Origin: Clostridiaceae bacterium
GTDB lineage: Bacteria > Bacillota > Clostridia > Oscillospirales > Acutalibacteraceae
DNA length: 16,652 nucleotides
NCBI GenBank assembly: GCA_016297555.1
Contig: JAEDGK010000039.1
Coordinates: 1 to 16,652 of the forward strand
Direction of reading: 5' to 3'
In this document: positions 1 through 6,373 of the stretch, piece after piece
Numbering within the stretch: the stretch's first letter is position 1
Layout of the letters: every line of letters begins with the position of its first letter
Made by a program: the position numbers and the translations under genes
Notes under the pieces: model-generated
Databases searched by the model: none
What the model was told of the DNA's origin: nothing
What the model saw: the letters and a program-made list of their open reading frames with translations, nothing else

Positions 1-621
1 GCAAACGCGCGGCTTGAAATTCCGGCTGCTTTTGAGCGCAAGCTTTTCAAGCTCTTTTCCGCAGGGAAACGAAAGCCCCATCATAACTCCCGCCCGGTCA
101 ATCGCCTGCCCGCAATTCAGGTCAAGCGTTTCACCGATTATTTCAACGCCGAAAATTCTTTCTTTATCGGGAGTGACGAGCAGCATCTCGCTTGTGCCGC
201 CCGAAATATGAAAAGCAATGAATTTTTTATCCGCAAGCTCCGCTTTGCCCGCCGAAAACAGCGCCGCCATAATATGACCCGCCTGATGCGAAAAGCCGTA
301 AACAGGCTTTTTCGTCACTGCGGAAATGCAGTTTGCGGCGTTGACGCCGACAAGAAAGCACGGCATATAAGAGCCCTCGGCATCGCGCGGCTTTTCGGAA
401 ACCCCTATTGCGTCAATTTCTCCGCCACATTCATCAAACAATTCTCTCATAAGCGTGTGCAAACGGACTGTGTGGTGAAAAACCGCGTCACTCTGGCGCA
501 AACCCTTTTCACCCTGCTTTACGGGCAAAAGCTGTTTTTTCTGAAAAGCGGAGCCGCTCTCGCTGTCGTAAACACATACGGAGGTTGTGTAATTGCTTGT
601 GTCTATCCCCAATGTACGCAT
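1..621 (-). CDS. TsaD/Kae1-like M22 family paralogue, 3' end cut by window edge
   Basis: The minus-strand frame opens at ATG 621 and stays open to base 1 (207 codons), so the C-terminus lies outside the window. The protein begins MRTLGIDTSNYTTSV, an ASKHA-fold phosphate-binding start typical of the Kae1/TsaD/YgjD (peptidase M22) family. The metal-binding HxxxH is present as FSHQAGH (H112, H116). An SGG loop follows at about 140-142, and GETLD..CGQAIDR at about 163-176 matches the second nucleotide/substrate motif of TsaD. True TsaD makes t6A37 in tRNA, but this copy has SGGT where TsaD normally has SGGH, and QAID in place of EAFD, so it looks like the clostridial paralogue rather than TsaD itself; its function is not known to me. 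The start codon overlaps the nusB stop (TAATG), which suggests translational coupling. Family call is firm, biochemical role is not. Confidence 0.85.
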   Translation of the reverse strand, partial: MRTLGIDTSNYTTSVCVYDSESGSAFQKKQLLPVKQGEKGLRQSDAVFHHTVRLHTLMRELFDECGGEIDAIGVSEKPRDAEGSYMPCFLVGVNAANCISAVTKKPVYGFSHQAGHIMAALFSAGKAELADKKFIAFHISGGTSEMLLVTPDKERIFGVEIIGETLDLNCGQAIDRAGVMMGLSFPCGKELEKLALKSSRNFKPRVC

Positions 622-1022
622 TATTTCGCATCCTTTGACAGCGAGCCGAGAATTCCGTTAACAAAAGCCGCATCGTCCTTGGCGGCATATTTCTTGCAAA
701 GCTCAACCGCCTCATTAATGGAAACACCGACGGGGATATCGTCAAAATACATTATTTCGCAAACGGCAAGCCGCAGAACGGCAAGAGCCACCTTTGAAAT
801 TCTGCCGAACTTCCAGCGGACGGAATATTTTTCGATAATCGGGTCGATTTCATCAATGTTTTTCCATGTTTCGGCGATAAGCTTTTTGACAAACTCACTC
901 TCGGAAATAACCTCGTTTTCAACAGCAAGCTCATAAAGCTCCGAAAGCTCGGTTTCGCTGTTAAATGACTTTTCAAAAAGCAAAATAAACGCCTGTTCTC
1001 TTTCTTCTCGTCTTGTCAACAT
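621..1022 (-). CDS. nusB: Transcription antitermination protein NusB
   Basis: The product is 133 aa when started at ATG 1022, which has GGAGG five bases upstream (1028-1032). A longer frame back to 1067 has no such ribosome site and would add residues the family lacks. The sequence begins MLTRREEREQAFILLF and carries the family C-terminal signature VSINEAVELCKKYAAKD followed by FVNGILGSL. NusB is an all-helical RNA-binding protein that pairs with NusE (S10) on boxA RNA and helps RNA polymerase read through, notably in rRNA operons. It follows spoIIIAH after a 131-bp gap containing its own promoter, and its TAA stop overlaps the ATG of the M22 paralogue. In many Firmicutes an Asp23/YqhY-type gene sits between spoIIIAH and nusB; none is present here. 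Call is secure. Confidence 0.95.
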   Translation of the reverse strand: MLTRREEREQAFILLFEKSFNSETELSELYELAVENEVISESEFVKKLIAETWKNIDEIDPIIEKYSVRWKFGRISKVALAVLRLAVCEIMYFDDIPVGVSINEAVELCKKYAAKDDAAFVNGILGSLSKDAK

Positions 1023-1036
1023 CTTTTCCTCCGGGT

Positions 1037-1076
1037 CGGGCAAACGCCCGTTTTGGCGGAACGGCAAAACCTGCCG
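1037..1076 (-). promoter_or_regulatory. nusB leader with competing short hairpins
   Basis: The leader predicted from the 1094-1122 promoter contains two short stems: CGGGC/GCCCG with a 4-base loop (1037-1050) and CGGCA/TGCCG with a 5-base loop (1062-1076). A third pairing, GTTTTG/CAAAAC (1050-1055 with 1065-1070), excludes the second stem and shares a base with the first. The promoter-proximal order and closeness to the GGAGG site make leader control possible, but no T-tract or boxA-like sequence is seen, so this is only a candidate. Confidence 0.3.
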
Positions 1077-1093
1077 AATCCGTGATACCCGAT

Positions 1094-1122
1094 ATTATAA
1101 CATCTATTGAACAAATATACAA
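1094..1122 (-). promoter_or_regulatory. Extended -10 promoter for nusB
   Basis: Reading the minus strand, a perfect TATAAT (1099-1094) is preceded by TGT, giving an extended -10 element. A weak -35, TTGTAT (1122-1117), lies 17 bp upstream. The expected start is near 1087, leaving a leader of about 65 nt before the nusB ATG. This would let nusB and the M22 gene be made in vegetative cells independently of the sporulation operon upstream. Confidence 0.7.
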
Positions 1123-1153
1123 CAGTTATTTTTAAATTATTTATGATGAATTA

Positions 1154-1732
1154 TTAATATTCCATTTCGATGATGCTTATACCGTCCACGGGACAGCCTG
1201 AGTGCTTAACCGCTATTTCTTTAATTTTTACAACGGAAACATCGTCAAGCGAACCGTTTTCAACGATTATTTCGGCGTTATCTCCGTTGAGAATAACAAG
1301 ATTTTCGCATCCGACCTTTGCCGTTATCAGATTTTCAATATCGCTTTCAAGCGTTATCGTTTTTGCAAGCTCCTCCAAGGCATCGCTCGCCTGCTTGACC
1401 GCCTCGGCACTTGACGATTTGTCCTTTATGACATCGTTCAGCGCCTCCGCCGCTTCGTCATGAGCAGTTTCTCTGCGGAGCTTTGCACCCGCAAAATATT
1501 CCGAAGCCTTTGCCTGAGCCGCCGCATCTTCAAGGCTTGCATCGGTTGAAAGCACATATCGCGCATCGCCGAGATTTATGCCCTGCTCGGCATCCTGCTT
1601 CGTTGTGGTTTCGCCCTTGCCCGCGCCCGCAGTTTCGACCTCGGGGCGGGTATAATACCAATTAACGAAAACCGCCGCCGCAAGAGCAATTATCAGAGTT
1701 GCAAGCAAAAGCTGTCTTTTTTTGATTATCAT
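1154..1732 (-). CDS. spoIIIAH: Stage III sporulation protein AH
   Basis: The product is 192 aa from ATG 1732. This start is chosen because GGAGGAG sits six bases upstream (1739-1745); an ATG at 1747 would overlap the ribosome site itself. A short basic N-terminus (MIIKKRQ) precedes one membrane segment at about residues 8-25, followed by an alanine/glutamate-rich extracellular part and a C-terminal ring-building-motif-like domain ending VDGISIIEMEY. SpoIIIAH sits in the mother-cell membrane and binds forespore SpoIIQ across the intermembrane space, forming the channel that keeps the engulfed forespore active. It is the last gene of the spoIIIA operon, 43 bp after spoIIIAG. Length is somewhat under the roughly 218 aa of Bacillus subtilis. 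No convincing terminator follows it, so read-through into nusB is possible. Confidence 0.92.
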   Translation of the reverse strand: MIIKKRQLLLATLIIALAAAVFVNWYYTRPEVETAGAGKGETTTKQDAEQGINLGDARYVLSTDASLEDAAAQAKASEYFAGAKLRRETAHDEAAEALNDVIKDKSSSAEAVKQASDALEELAKTITLESDIENLITAKVGCENLVILNGDNAEIIVENGSLDDVSVVKIKEIAVKHSGCPVDGISIIEMEY

Positions 1733-1775
1733 TGTTTTCTCCTCCATAAATTAAAGTGAATATTTATGCAAAAAG

Positions 1776-2339
1776 CTAACTCATCTTAGCCACGCTTACC
1801 CTTGCGCTGCTGATATCAAGCAACGCCGTTACCGCCTGAGTTACCTGCTGCCTGACAAGCTCGGAGCCTCCGCCCTCGCACACCACGGCAACTCCGCGCA
1901 CCTTCGGCTCGGCAACTCTGACTATAATGCCGCCCTCGCCCGCCGAGCCGTCAACGATAACATATTCGTCTTTGCGCTCAATGCTGCTTTTTCCGCTCGG
2001 GCTTATATTCTCGCCGTAATCGAAATCATGCAGATAAATGTCCTCGCTTCCGCTCTCGAGAGTTACCATAACCCGCGTGTTTCCCGCGCCGTCAATCGCC
2101 GATATTATTGAGGTCAGCCTTTCTTCAAGCTCGCGCTCATACTCTGCGGTATCCTTTGCCGTGCACGCCTGCGTTTCGGAAACGGCTTCGGTGATTTCGG
2201 CATCGGAAAGCTCGCTTGCAAGCAGAGCCGCAATGCCCGCAAGAAGCAGAGCGACTGCGGCAAGCATTTTCTTGCTCAGGCGCGTTTTTTCCGAAATTCG
2301 GCTGATGAATTTTTTAATTGCTTCGATTATGTTTTTCAC
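1776..2339 (-). CDS. spoIIIAG: Stage III sporulation protein AG
   Basis: The product is 187 aa from a GTG start at 2339, with AAGG-type ribosome-binding sequence about nine bases upstream. A basic amphipathic N-terminus is followed by a single membrane segment at about residues 25-42 (rich in A, L, I), then a soluble domain with VMVTLESGSEDIYLHDFDYG at about 90-109 and a conserved VRGVAVVCEGG region. SpoIIIAG forms a very large ring in the intermembrane space as part of the SpoIIIA-SpoIIQ channel. Homologues in Bacillus are longer (about 229 aa), the difference lying in the linker. It is 16 bp downstream of spoIIIAF and 43 bp upstream of spoIIIAH. Identity rests on sequence and on operon position; confidence is high. 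Confidence 0.92.
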   Translation of the reverse strand: MKNIIEAIKKFISRISEKTRLSKKMLAAVALLLAGIAALLASELSDAEITEAVSETQACTAKDTAEYERELEERLTSIISAIDGAGNTRVMVTLESGSEDIYLHDFDYGENISPSGKSSIERKDEYVIVDGSAGEGGIIVRVAEPKVRGVAVVCEGGGSELVRQQVTQAVTALLDISSARVSVAKMS

Positions 2340-2355
2340 AATTAAATACCTTTCC

Positions 2356-2829
2356 TTATTCCGAATCGAGAGTCACCTGCAAGCCGAGCCTTTCGCTCAG
2401 CAGAGCTGCAAAGCCCAGAGGATCCGCAGAGGAATAATCTTTGGTTTTAACGGATATGTTATGTATAATTATGCAGTTATCATCGTCGATATTCATATCA
2501 ACCGTAACCTGTTCTATCTCGATTCCGAGCTGTCCCGCCGTTTCTTCAATCTCCCTTTCGGCGGCGTTTTTACAAGTTTCGGTTATGTATTCGCGCAGTT
2601 CTTCCTCTGAGCCGCAGTCCGAATCTTCATCAATCCATGAAAAAGCGGGCAATGAAAAATCGGATTTGAGCAAACCTGCAAGCGGCGTGCAGATTGCCGC
2701 AACGACAAAGATACCCGCAACCGCTCTAATTGTTTTATCCATAGCCCCTCGCGGCGAAACAGCCATTGCAAAAGTTGACGCCGCAGCGGCTGCAATGATG
2801 CAGAGCACCCATGCGCGCAGTTCGTTCAT
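2356..2829 (-). CDS. spoIIIAF: Stage III sporulation protein AF
   Basis: The product is 157 aa, starting at ATG 2829 with GGGGG eight bases upstream inside the end of spoIIIAE; only three bases separate the two genes. Two hydrophobic segments lie at about residues 5-25 and 33-52, the usual N-terminal membrane hairpin of SpoIIIAF, followed by an acidic soluble domain with EEELREYITETCKNAAEREIEETA and a C-terminal ring-building-motif-like fold. SpoIIIAF is a membrane component of the mother-cell channel complex. It is shorter than the Bacillus protein (about 206 aa). Sequence similarity is modest within this family, so the call leans partly on its place between spoIIIAE and spoIIIAG. Confidence 0.9.
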   Translation of the reverse strand: MNELRAWVLCIIAAAAASTFAMAVSPRGAMDKTIRAVAGIFVVAAICTPLAGLLKSDFSLPAFSWIDEDSDCGSEEELREYITETCKNAAEREIEETAGQLGIEIEQVTVDMNIDDDNCIIIHNISVKTKDYSSADPLGFAALLSERLGLQVTLDSE

Positions 2830-2832
2830 TTA

Positions 2833-3969
2833 CTATTCCCCCGTTTTTATCAAAGCAATTATCCCCGCCGATATAATGAAAACAACCATACACAAAAGTA
2901 ACAGGGTGTTTATCATCGAAAATACGAACGCCGTGTTTTTCAGTATCTCGGAGCATTGACGGCAGTCAAGCAAATCGCTGACGGCGCAGGCAAGGCGCAT
3001 AGCAAGAGTCCACAGCGCAAGATTTATGATAACGGGTATCCCGATTGCAAAGAAAGCCGCCACCGCATAAATCCCGACCGTGCTGCGGAGCAAAGAAAGA
3101 CTGCCGGTTACGGAAGAATATGCTTCTCCGATCGCACCGCCGACAACGGGCACGAAGGTATTTGCCGCAAGCTTTACTCCCTTTGCGGTAAGAGAATCCG
3201 CCGCAGATGAAAGTATGCCTTTAAGCGTCAGAAATCCCGAGAAAAGTGCCGCCGCAGAAGAAAGACTCCAAAGCAGGGTTTTTCTGATAACCTCACTAAC
3301 GGCGGAAAGCCTGAGAGTCGGAAGCATTGCGCCCGTCACGCCGAGCGCGCCCGAAGCTCCGACAAGCGGCAGGGCAAAGCTTTGAGAAAACGCTTCTATG
3401 AATTCCGCCGCGGCAAGCGCGGCTCCGCGCACAGACAGCGCAAGCGCAGGGTTGCCGCCGACTGCCGCCAATGCCGCAAGCACGGGTATGAGCGCTTTTT
3501 CAAACGCCGCGCACATTCCGATTGCCGACGCCGCAGCCCTGACGCTGTTTGCCGCAGGAACAAAAACCGAAATAACCAAAAAGCATCCGCATACTGTATT
3601 CAGAACGGTTTTGCTTTTATCGTCATCGGGAAAGAAGCCCGCGCATACGCTTATCAGAATAACCGCTCCCGCCGCCGCAGTCATACCTTTCAGCGGTGCT
3701 TTTATTCCGTCTTTAACGGTTTCGGCAAGCAGTTTAAAAACAGTTTTTGGAGATACATCAAGTATTTTTTCAAACTCAATATCCTCACAGCCGAGCTTTT
3801 CAAGGAATTCACGCGCCTGAGGCGAAAGACTTTCCGACAGCTTGTCGGCTCCGCTTGCTTCAAGCCGGTCTTTATAATATTCATCCGTATTCACCGCATA
3901 GGCGCAAACGCCGAAGTTCAAAATAAAAAGTGCGACGATAATTATTTTTGCTGTCCGCTTTATGTTCAT
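2833..3969 (-). CDS. spoIIIAE: Stage III sporulation protein AE
   Basis: The product is 378 aa, close to the Bacillus length of about 399. An N-terminal signal peptide is visible (KRTAKIIIVALFILNFGVCAYA, cleavage likely after about residue 25), followed by a polar region and then a polytopic membrane domain with several alanine/glycine-rich hydrophobic segments from about residue 90 to the C-terminus. SpoIIIAE is the largest integral membrane protein of the channel and is thought to form, with SpoIIIAD and AC, the export-apparatus-like base. The gene begins four bases after the spoIIIAD stop and ends three bases before spoIIIAF. The ribosome site is weak (AACGG about 8 bases upstream), consistent with coupling to spoIIIAD. 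Confidence 0.93.
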   Translation of the reverse strand: MNIKRTAKIIIVALFILNFGVCAYAVNTDEYYKDRLEASGADKLSESLSPQAREFLEKLGCEDIEFEKILDVSPKTVFKLLAETVKDGIKAPLKGMTAAAGAVILISVCAGFFPDDDKSKTVLNTVCGCFLVISVFVPAANSVRAAASAIGMCAAFEKALIPVLAALAAVGGNPALALSVRGAALAAAEFIEAFSQSFALPLVGASGALGVTGAMLPTLRLSAVSEVIRKTLLWSLSSAAALFSGFLTLKGILSSAADSLTAKGVKLAANTFVPVVGGAIGEAYSSVTGSLSLLRSTVGIYAVAAFFAIGIPVIINLALWTLAMRLACAVSDLLDCRQCSEILKNTAFVFSMINTLLLLCMVVFIISAGIIALIKTGE

Positions 3970-3973
3970 ATTT

Positions 3974-4363
3974 TCAACCGTTAATCAATCCTATTGCAAG
4001 CTGGGCAACCGTTTTAATCATCGGCATTGCAAGCGCTATTGCTCCGACTCTGCCCGCAAGCTCAACCGCCGCCGCTATTGACGAGCAGGAGTTGTCATAG
4101 CATATATCGGCGGCAAACTGCGTCACAACACAGATACCCAGCGATTTCATCAGAATTGAAACATTCTCCTTTTCAAGCCCTGCAAGCTCCATCATACCGT
4201 CAATTTCCTCCGATATTCCGAGCAGGCCGTCCGTCAGGGCTATAATAATAACAGCCGCCCCTGCAAGCACAACAAGCGGCGCGGTTTCGGGCTTTAACTG
4301 ACGCAGAAGCGCATACAGCAAAGTAGTAAGAATTCCGAGAAAAACTATTTTTAAAATATCCAT
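3974..4363 (-). CDS. spoIIIAD: Stage III sporulation protein AD
   Basis: The product is 129 aa (about 133 in Bacillus). It is almost wholly hydrophobic: segments at about residues 4-21, 28-46, and a C-terminal pair from about 75 onward, separated by an acidic stretch (ISEEIDGMMELAGLEKENV). SpoIIIAD is a small membrane subunit of the channel complex and is distantly related to SpoIIIAC. Start ATG 4363 follows the spoIIIAC TGA by a single base, and the stop is four bases before spoIIIAE, so translation is probably coupled on both sides. Assignment is supported by sequence and by strict gene order. Confidence 0.92.
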   Translation of the reverse strand: MDILKIVFLGILTTLLYALLRQLKPETAPLVVLAGAAVIIIALTDGLLGISEEIDGMMELAGLEKENVSILMKSLGICVVTQFAADICYDNSCSSIAAAVELAGRVGAIALAMPMIKTVAQLAIGLING

Positions 4364-4364
4364 A

Positions 4365-4559
4365 TCAAAAATCCATTATTGCTCTTACGGTATCAAGCAG
4401 GGCTGAAAACTGCGGAATGAGCATCATCAGCACAACCACGATGCCCGCAAGAATGGTTATCATTGCGTAATCATCGCGCCCCGAGCGCACAAGAATTGCG
4501 TTTAAAATTGCAACGATTATGCCGACTGCCGCTATTTTTATAACCACGGTTATATCCAT
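4365..4559 (-). CDS. spoIIIAC: Stage III sporulation protein AC
   Basis: The product is 64 aa from ATG 4559 (MDITVVIKIAAVGIIVAI...). The frame is open further upstream with possible starts at 4592 and 4565, but GAGGTG at 4566-4571 lies six bases from the 4559 ATG and directly abuts the 4565 one, and 64-68 aa is the family size. Two membrane segments (about residues 5-22 and 32-50) flank the short polar loop VRSGRDDYA. SpoIIIAC is the smallest membrane subunit of the SpoIIIA complex. The gap from spoIIIAB is 40 bp, the largest within the first five genes of the operon. Confidence 0.92.
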   Translation of the reverse strand: MDITVVIKIAAVGIIVAILNAILVRSGRDDYAMITILAGIVVVLMMLIPQFSALLDTVRAIMDF

Positions 4560-4599
4560 TGCCATCACCTCAGAAATCCGTCTGTCAGGCAACAGGCGG

Positions 4600-5112
4600 T
4601 TAAATTATTATTATCGCCGCGCAAATCCCGAGCATAAATCCGAGCGGCGGAAAAAGCTTTGAATATTTTTGGCTCTTTTCTTTTTGCAATTCAAGCTCGG
4701 CAGAGAATACTTTTTTGTAGTATTCACACTTTCTGAGCTGTGCTTCAAGGTCGGTTGCTCCGAGTTCCTCACCTAAAACGCAAAGCTGCTCGGCAGAGCC
4801 TGCAAGCAGCCGGCAAAGCTCCTGCTGATTTTTAACGCTTTCTCTCCACGCGGAGGGAAACGGCTCGCCGGCACAAACTCTCTCAAAACAGCTTTTCAAA
4901 AATTCAAGACGGGAAAGAGCCGGATTTTCGCTCAGAATTTTCATTATATCCGTCACGGGCGGGCAGTCATAGCCGAGCCTTGTTTCAATCACCGAAAGCA
5001 TAAGCATAATATCTTCAAGAACCGAGACTCTCTTTGCCTGAAAAGCCGCAAAGCAATGCCCTGCAAGTGAAAAACCCGATATCAGCATAACGGCGGCGAC
5101 AGCCTTAATCAA
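4600..5112 (-). CDS. spoIIIAB: Stage III sporulation protein AB
   Basis: The product is 170 aa, essentially the same length as Bacillus SpoIIIAB (about 171). The start is a TTG at 5112, overlapping the last eight bases of spoIIIAA; GGGTGA lies about five bases upstream inside spoIIIAA. Features are an N-terminal hydrophobic segment (about 2-22), a helical cytoplasmic-type region containing LEDIMLMLSVIETRLGYDCPPVTDIM, a likely coiled coil near KCEYYKKVFSAELELQKEK, and a C-terminal membrane segment (about 155-170). The fold resembles type II secretion GspF half-domains, matching the GspE-like SpoIIIAA next door. The TTG start and overlap suggest synthesis coupled to and limited by spoIIIAA translation. 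Confidence 0.92.
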   Translation of the reverse strand: MIKAVAAVMLISGFSLAGHCFAAFQAKRVSVLEDIMLMLSVIETRLGYDCPPVTDIMKILSENPALSRLEFLKSCFERVCAGEPFPSAWRESVKNQQELCRLLAGSAEQLCVLGEELGATDLEAQLRKCEYYKKVFSAELELQKEKSQKYSKLFPPLGFMLGICAAIIII

Positions 5113-6052
5113 TCAAATCACCCGCCTTGAAAACCCTTTCGGTTTGACCCACCCGAGAGCCCGAAAGCAAAATCACCTTTTCAAACGCTCCCGTTGAAAG
5201 CAGGCGTTTGATTATCGGCTTTGTTTTAAGCTCCCGCTCATTGCGGGCATGAACGCTCAGTGCAAAGTACACGCCGCCGTTAACTCCCGCCTCAACCGCC
5301 TGTGCTTCCTCGTTTAAAGCAATTTCATCGCAGATGATTATATCGGGCGAAAACGAGCGCAAGCCTATCATTATTCCCTCTGCCTTTGGATAAGCCGTGA
5401 GCAAGTCGCTGTTTATTCCGAGATCATTTTGCGCCGCGCCCGAAACCGAAGCCCCGATTTCTCCGCGCTCATCGCAGATAAAGGTTTTGTAAAACATCCC
5501 TCTCTCCGCACCCGAAAGCTGGCGGGCAAGGTCTCTTAGAATAGTAGTTTTTCCGCTTGCGGGCGGACCGGCAATTATAACCGAGCAAAGTCTGCCCGAG
5601 AAATGCGATTTATAGATTTCGTCGGCGGCTCCTCTTATTTCCCTCGCAATCCGCAGATTTATCGAGCACACATCTCTGACTGCCGTTATTCTGCCGTTTT
5701 CCGCAACCGCCGTTCCCGCCACTCCCGCTCTGTGGCCTGCGGCAAGAGTTATGTAACCGCGGTTTATGGCATCCTTGAAGCTGTGAACGGAATAGCCGCA
5801 AAGCCTTTTGAAAATAGCATTTATTTCATTTTCATCGGTTGTAAGCGTCAGCTCCGAAAACACCTGAGTAAGCCTGCCCGCAGGGGTAACGAATCTCACG
5901 CCCGAGGCTGTTATAACCGTTATCGGCCGTCTGCTTCTTAATCTGATTTCCCGTATTTCGTCCTTATCGGAATCATCAAGTGAAATAAATATCCGTTCAA
6001 GCCTGTCTGTCAGGCTGTGAGCGGCAATATTAAAACGCCCGATATTATCCAT
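5105..6052 (-). CDS. spoIIIAA: Stage III sporulation protein AA, AAA-type ATPase
   Basis: The product is 315 aa (about 307 in Bacillus). Walker A is GPPASGKTT at residues 162-170 and Walker B is DIIICDEI at about 237-244; FICDERGEIG (191-200) and the VHARN stretch near 267-271 are further typical motifs. The N-terminal part has REIRLRSRRPI and GYITLAAGHRAGVAG, both characteristic. SpoIIIAA is the only predicted ATPase of the spoIIIA complex, related to GspE/PilB secretion ATPases, and is thought to power or assemble the mother cell-forespore channel on the cytoplasmic side. It is the first gene of the operon; the ATG at 6052 has AGG about nine bases upstream. In other sporeformers the operon is driven by sigma-E; no clear sigma-E promoter is visible here, and a MITE-like element begins 41 bp upstream. 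Confidence 0.95.
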   Translation of the reverse strand: MDNIGRFNIAAHSLTDRLERIFISLDDSDKDEIREIRLRSRRPITVITASGVRFVTPAGRLTQVFSELTLTTDENEINAIFKRLCGYSVHSFKDAINRGYITLAAGHRAGVAGTAVAENGRITAVRDVCSINLRIAREIRGAADEIYKSHFSGRLCSVIIAGPPASGKTTILRDLARQLSGAERGMFYKTFICDERGEIGASVSGAAQNDLGINSDLLTAYPKAEGIMIGLRSFSPDIIICDEIALNEEAQAVEAGVNGGVYFALSVHARNERELKTKPIIKRLLSTGAFEKVILLSGSRVGQTERVFKAGDLID

Positions 6053-6093
6053 GGTTAACTGCCTTATCCTTTCGTCATCTTGATGTTTCTTTC

Positions 6094-6237
6094 TAAGGAA
6101 CCGCTGATCAAATCACGGCTGACGCCTTTTCACATATCTCGCTTGTCTCTTTTCCGTCACTCAGCCCAAAATTTTGAACTGATTGGCGAAAAATATTCTA
6201 CGCGATATACGCAAAAGATTTAATCATCGCTTCCTTA
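6094..6237. mobile_element. MITE-like element with 21-bp imperfect terminal inverted repeats
   Basis: Bases 6094-6114 (TAAGGAACCGCTGATCAAAT then C) and the reverse complement of 6217-6237 match at 18 of 21 positions. The outer ends are TA followed by AGG, so the TA dinucleotide is present at both edges, as expected for a TA-targeting (IS630/Tc1-like) mobilised element. Further inward the arms keep weaker similarity (a TTTT...ATATC core at 6127-6138 and, inverted, 6204-6216), and near the centre there is a perfect palindrome CAAAATTTTG (6167-6176). There is no coding capacity. Small size, long terminal repeats and an intergenic site favour a non-autonomous miniature element; a structured leader or a very large operator are alternatives. 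Copy number elsewhere in the genome is unknown. Confidence 0.65.
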
Positions 6238-6305
6238 AAATATATGGCTTCTTGTCCGCAATTAGAACACCGTTATCAAAGGGCAGGTATTTACAGTTTG
6301 TTCAC

Positions 6306-6334
6306 TTGAAATAATTAAGCCATTATGTTATATT
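6306..6334 (+). promoter_or_regulatory. Extended -10 promoter for the YfhO-family gene
   Basis: The -35 is TTGAAA (6306-6311), the spacer is 17 bp, and the -10 is TATATT (6329-6334) preceded by TGT, giving an extended -10. The expected start is about 6341, leaving a leader of about 33 nt before the ATG at 6374. Confidence 0.75.
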
Positions 6335-6344
6335 ACTAATATTA

Positions 6345-6359
6345 AGACAAAACTTGTCT
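6345..6359. promoter_or_regulatory. Inverted repeat AGACAA-AAC-TTGTCT at the YfhO gene leader
   Basis: A perfect 6-bp dyad with a 3-base centre lies just downstream of the predicted start and one base before the GGAGG ribosome site (6361-6365). Its placement suits either a repressor site or a small RNA hairpin next to the ribosome site. No known regulator can be named from the sequence. Confidence 0.4.
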
Positions 6360-6373
6360 CGGAGGATTATTTT

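Larger units (their letters stand above)
6053..6373. other. Divergent intergenic region between spoIIIAA and the YfhO gene
   Basis: This 321-bp gap has no believable gene. It contains, from left to right, a 41-bp spoIIIAA-proximal strip with its ribosome site, a 144-bp MITE-like element, about 70 bp of unassigned AT-rich DNA, and the promoter plus a short dyad for the plus-strand gene. A spoIIIA promoter is expected here from the operon's known sigma-E dependence in Bacillus but could not be picked out. Confidence 0.6.

Noticed and set aside
208..936. A 242-codon plus-strand reading frame over nusB and the M22 gene
   Set aside because: Both genes on the other strand carry clear family motifs, and this frame has none.
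1079..1153. Terminator after spoIIIAH
   Set aside because: The stretch is AT-rich with only direct AATTATT repeats and no GC-rich stem followed by T residues on the minus strand.
6241..6300. Possible sigma-E promoter for spoIIIA (CATATATT on the minus strand near 6239-6246)
   Set aside because: It matches only 6 of 8 bases of the B. subtilis-type -10 CATACAAT, has no acceptable -35 partner, and overlaps the edge of the MITE-like element about 190 bp from the ATG.
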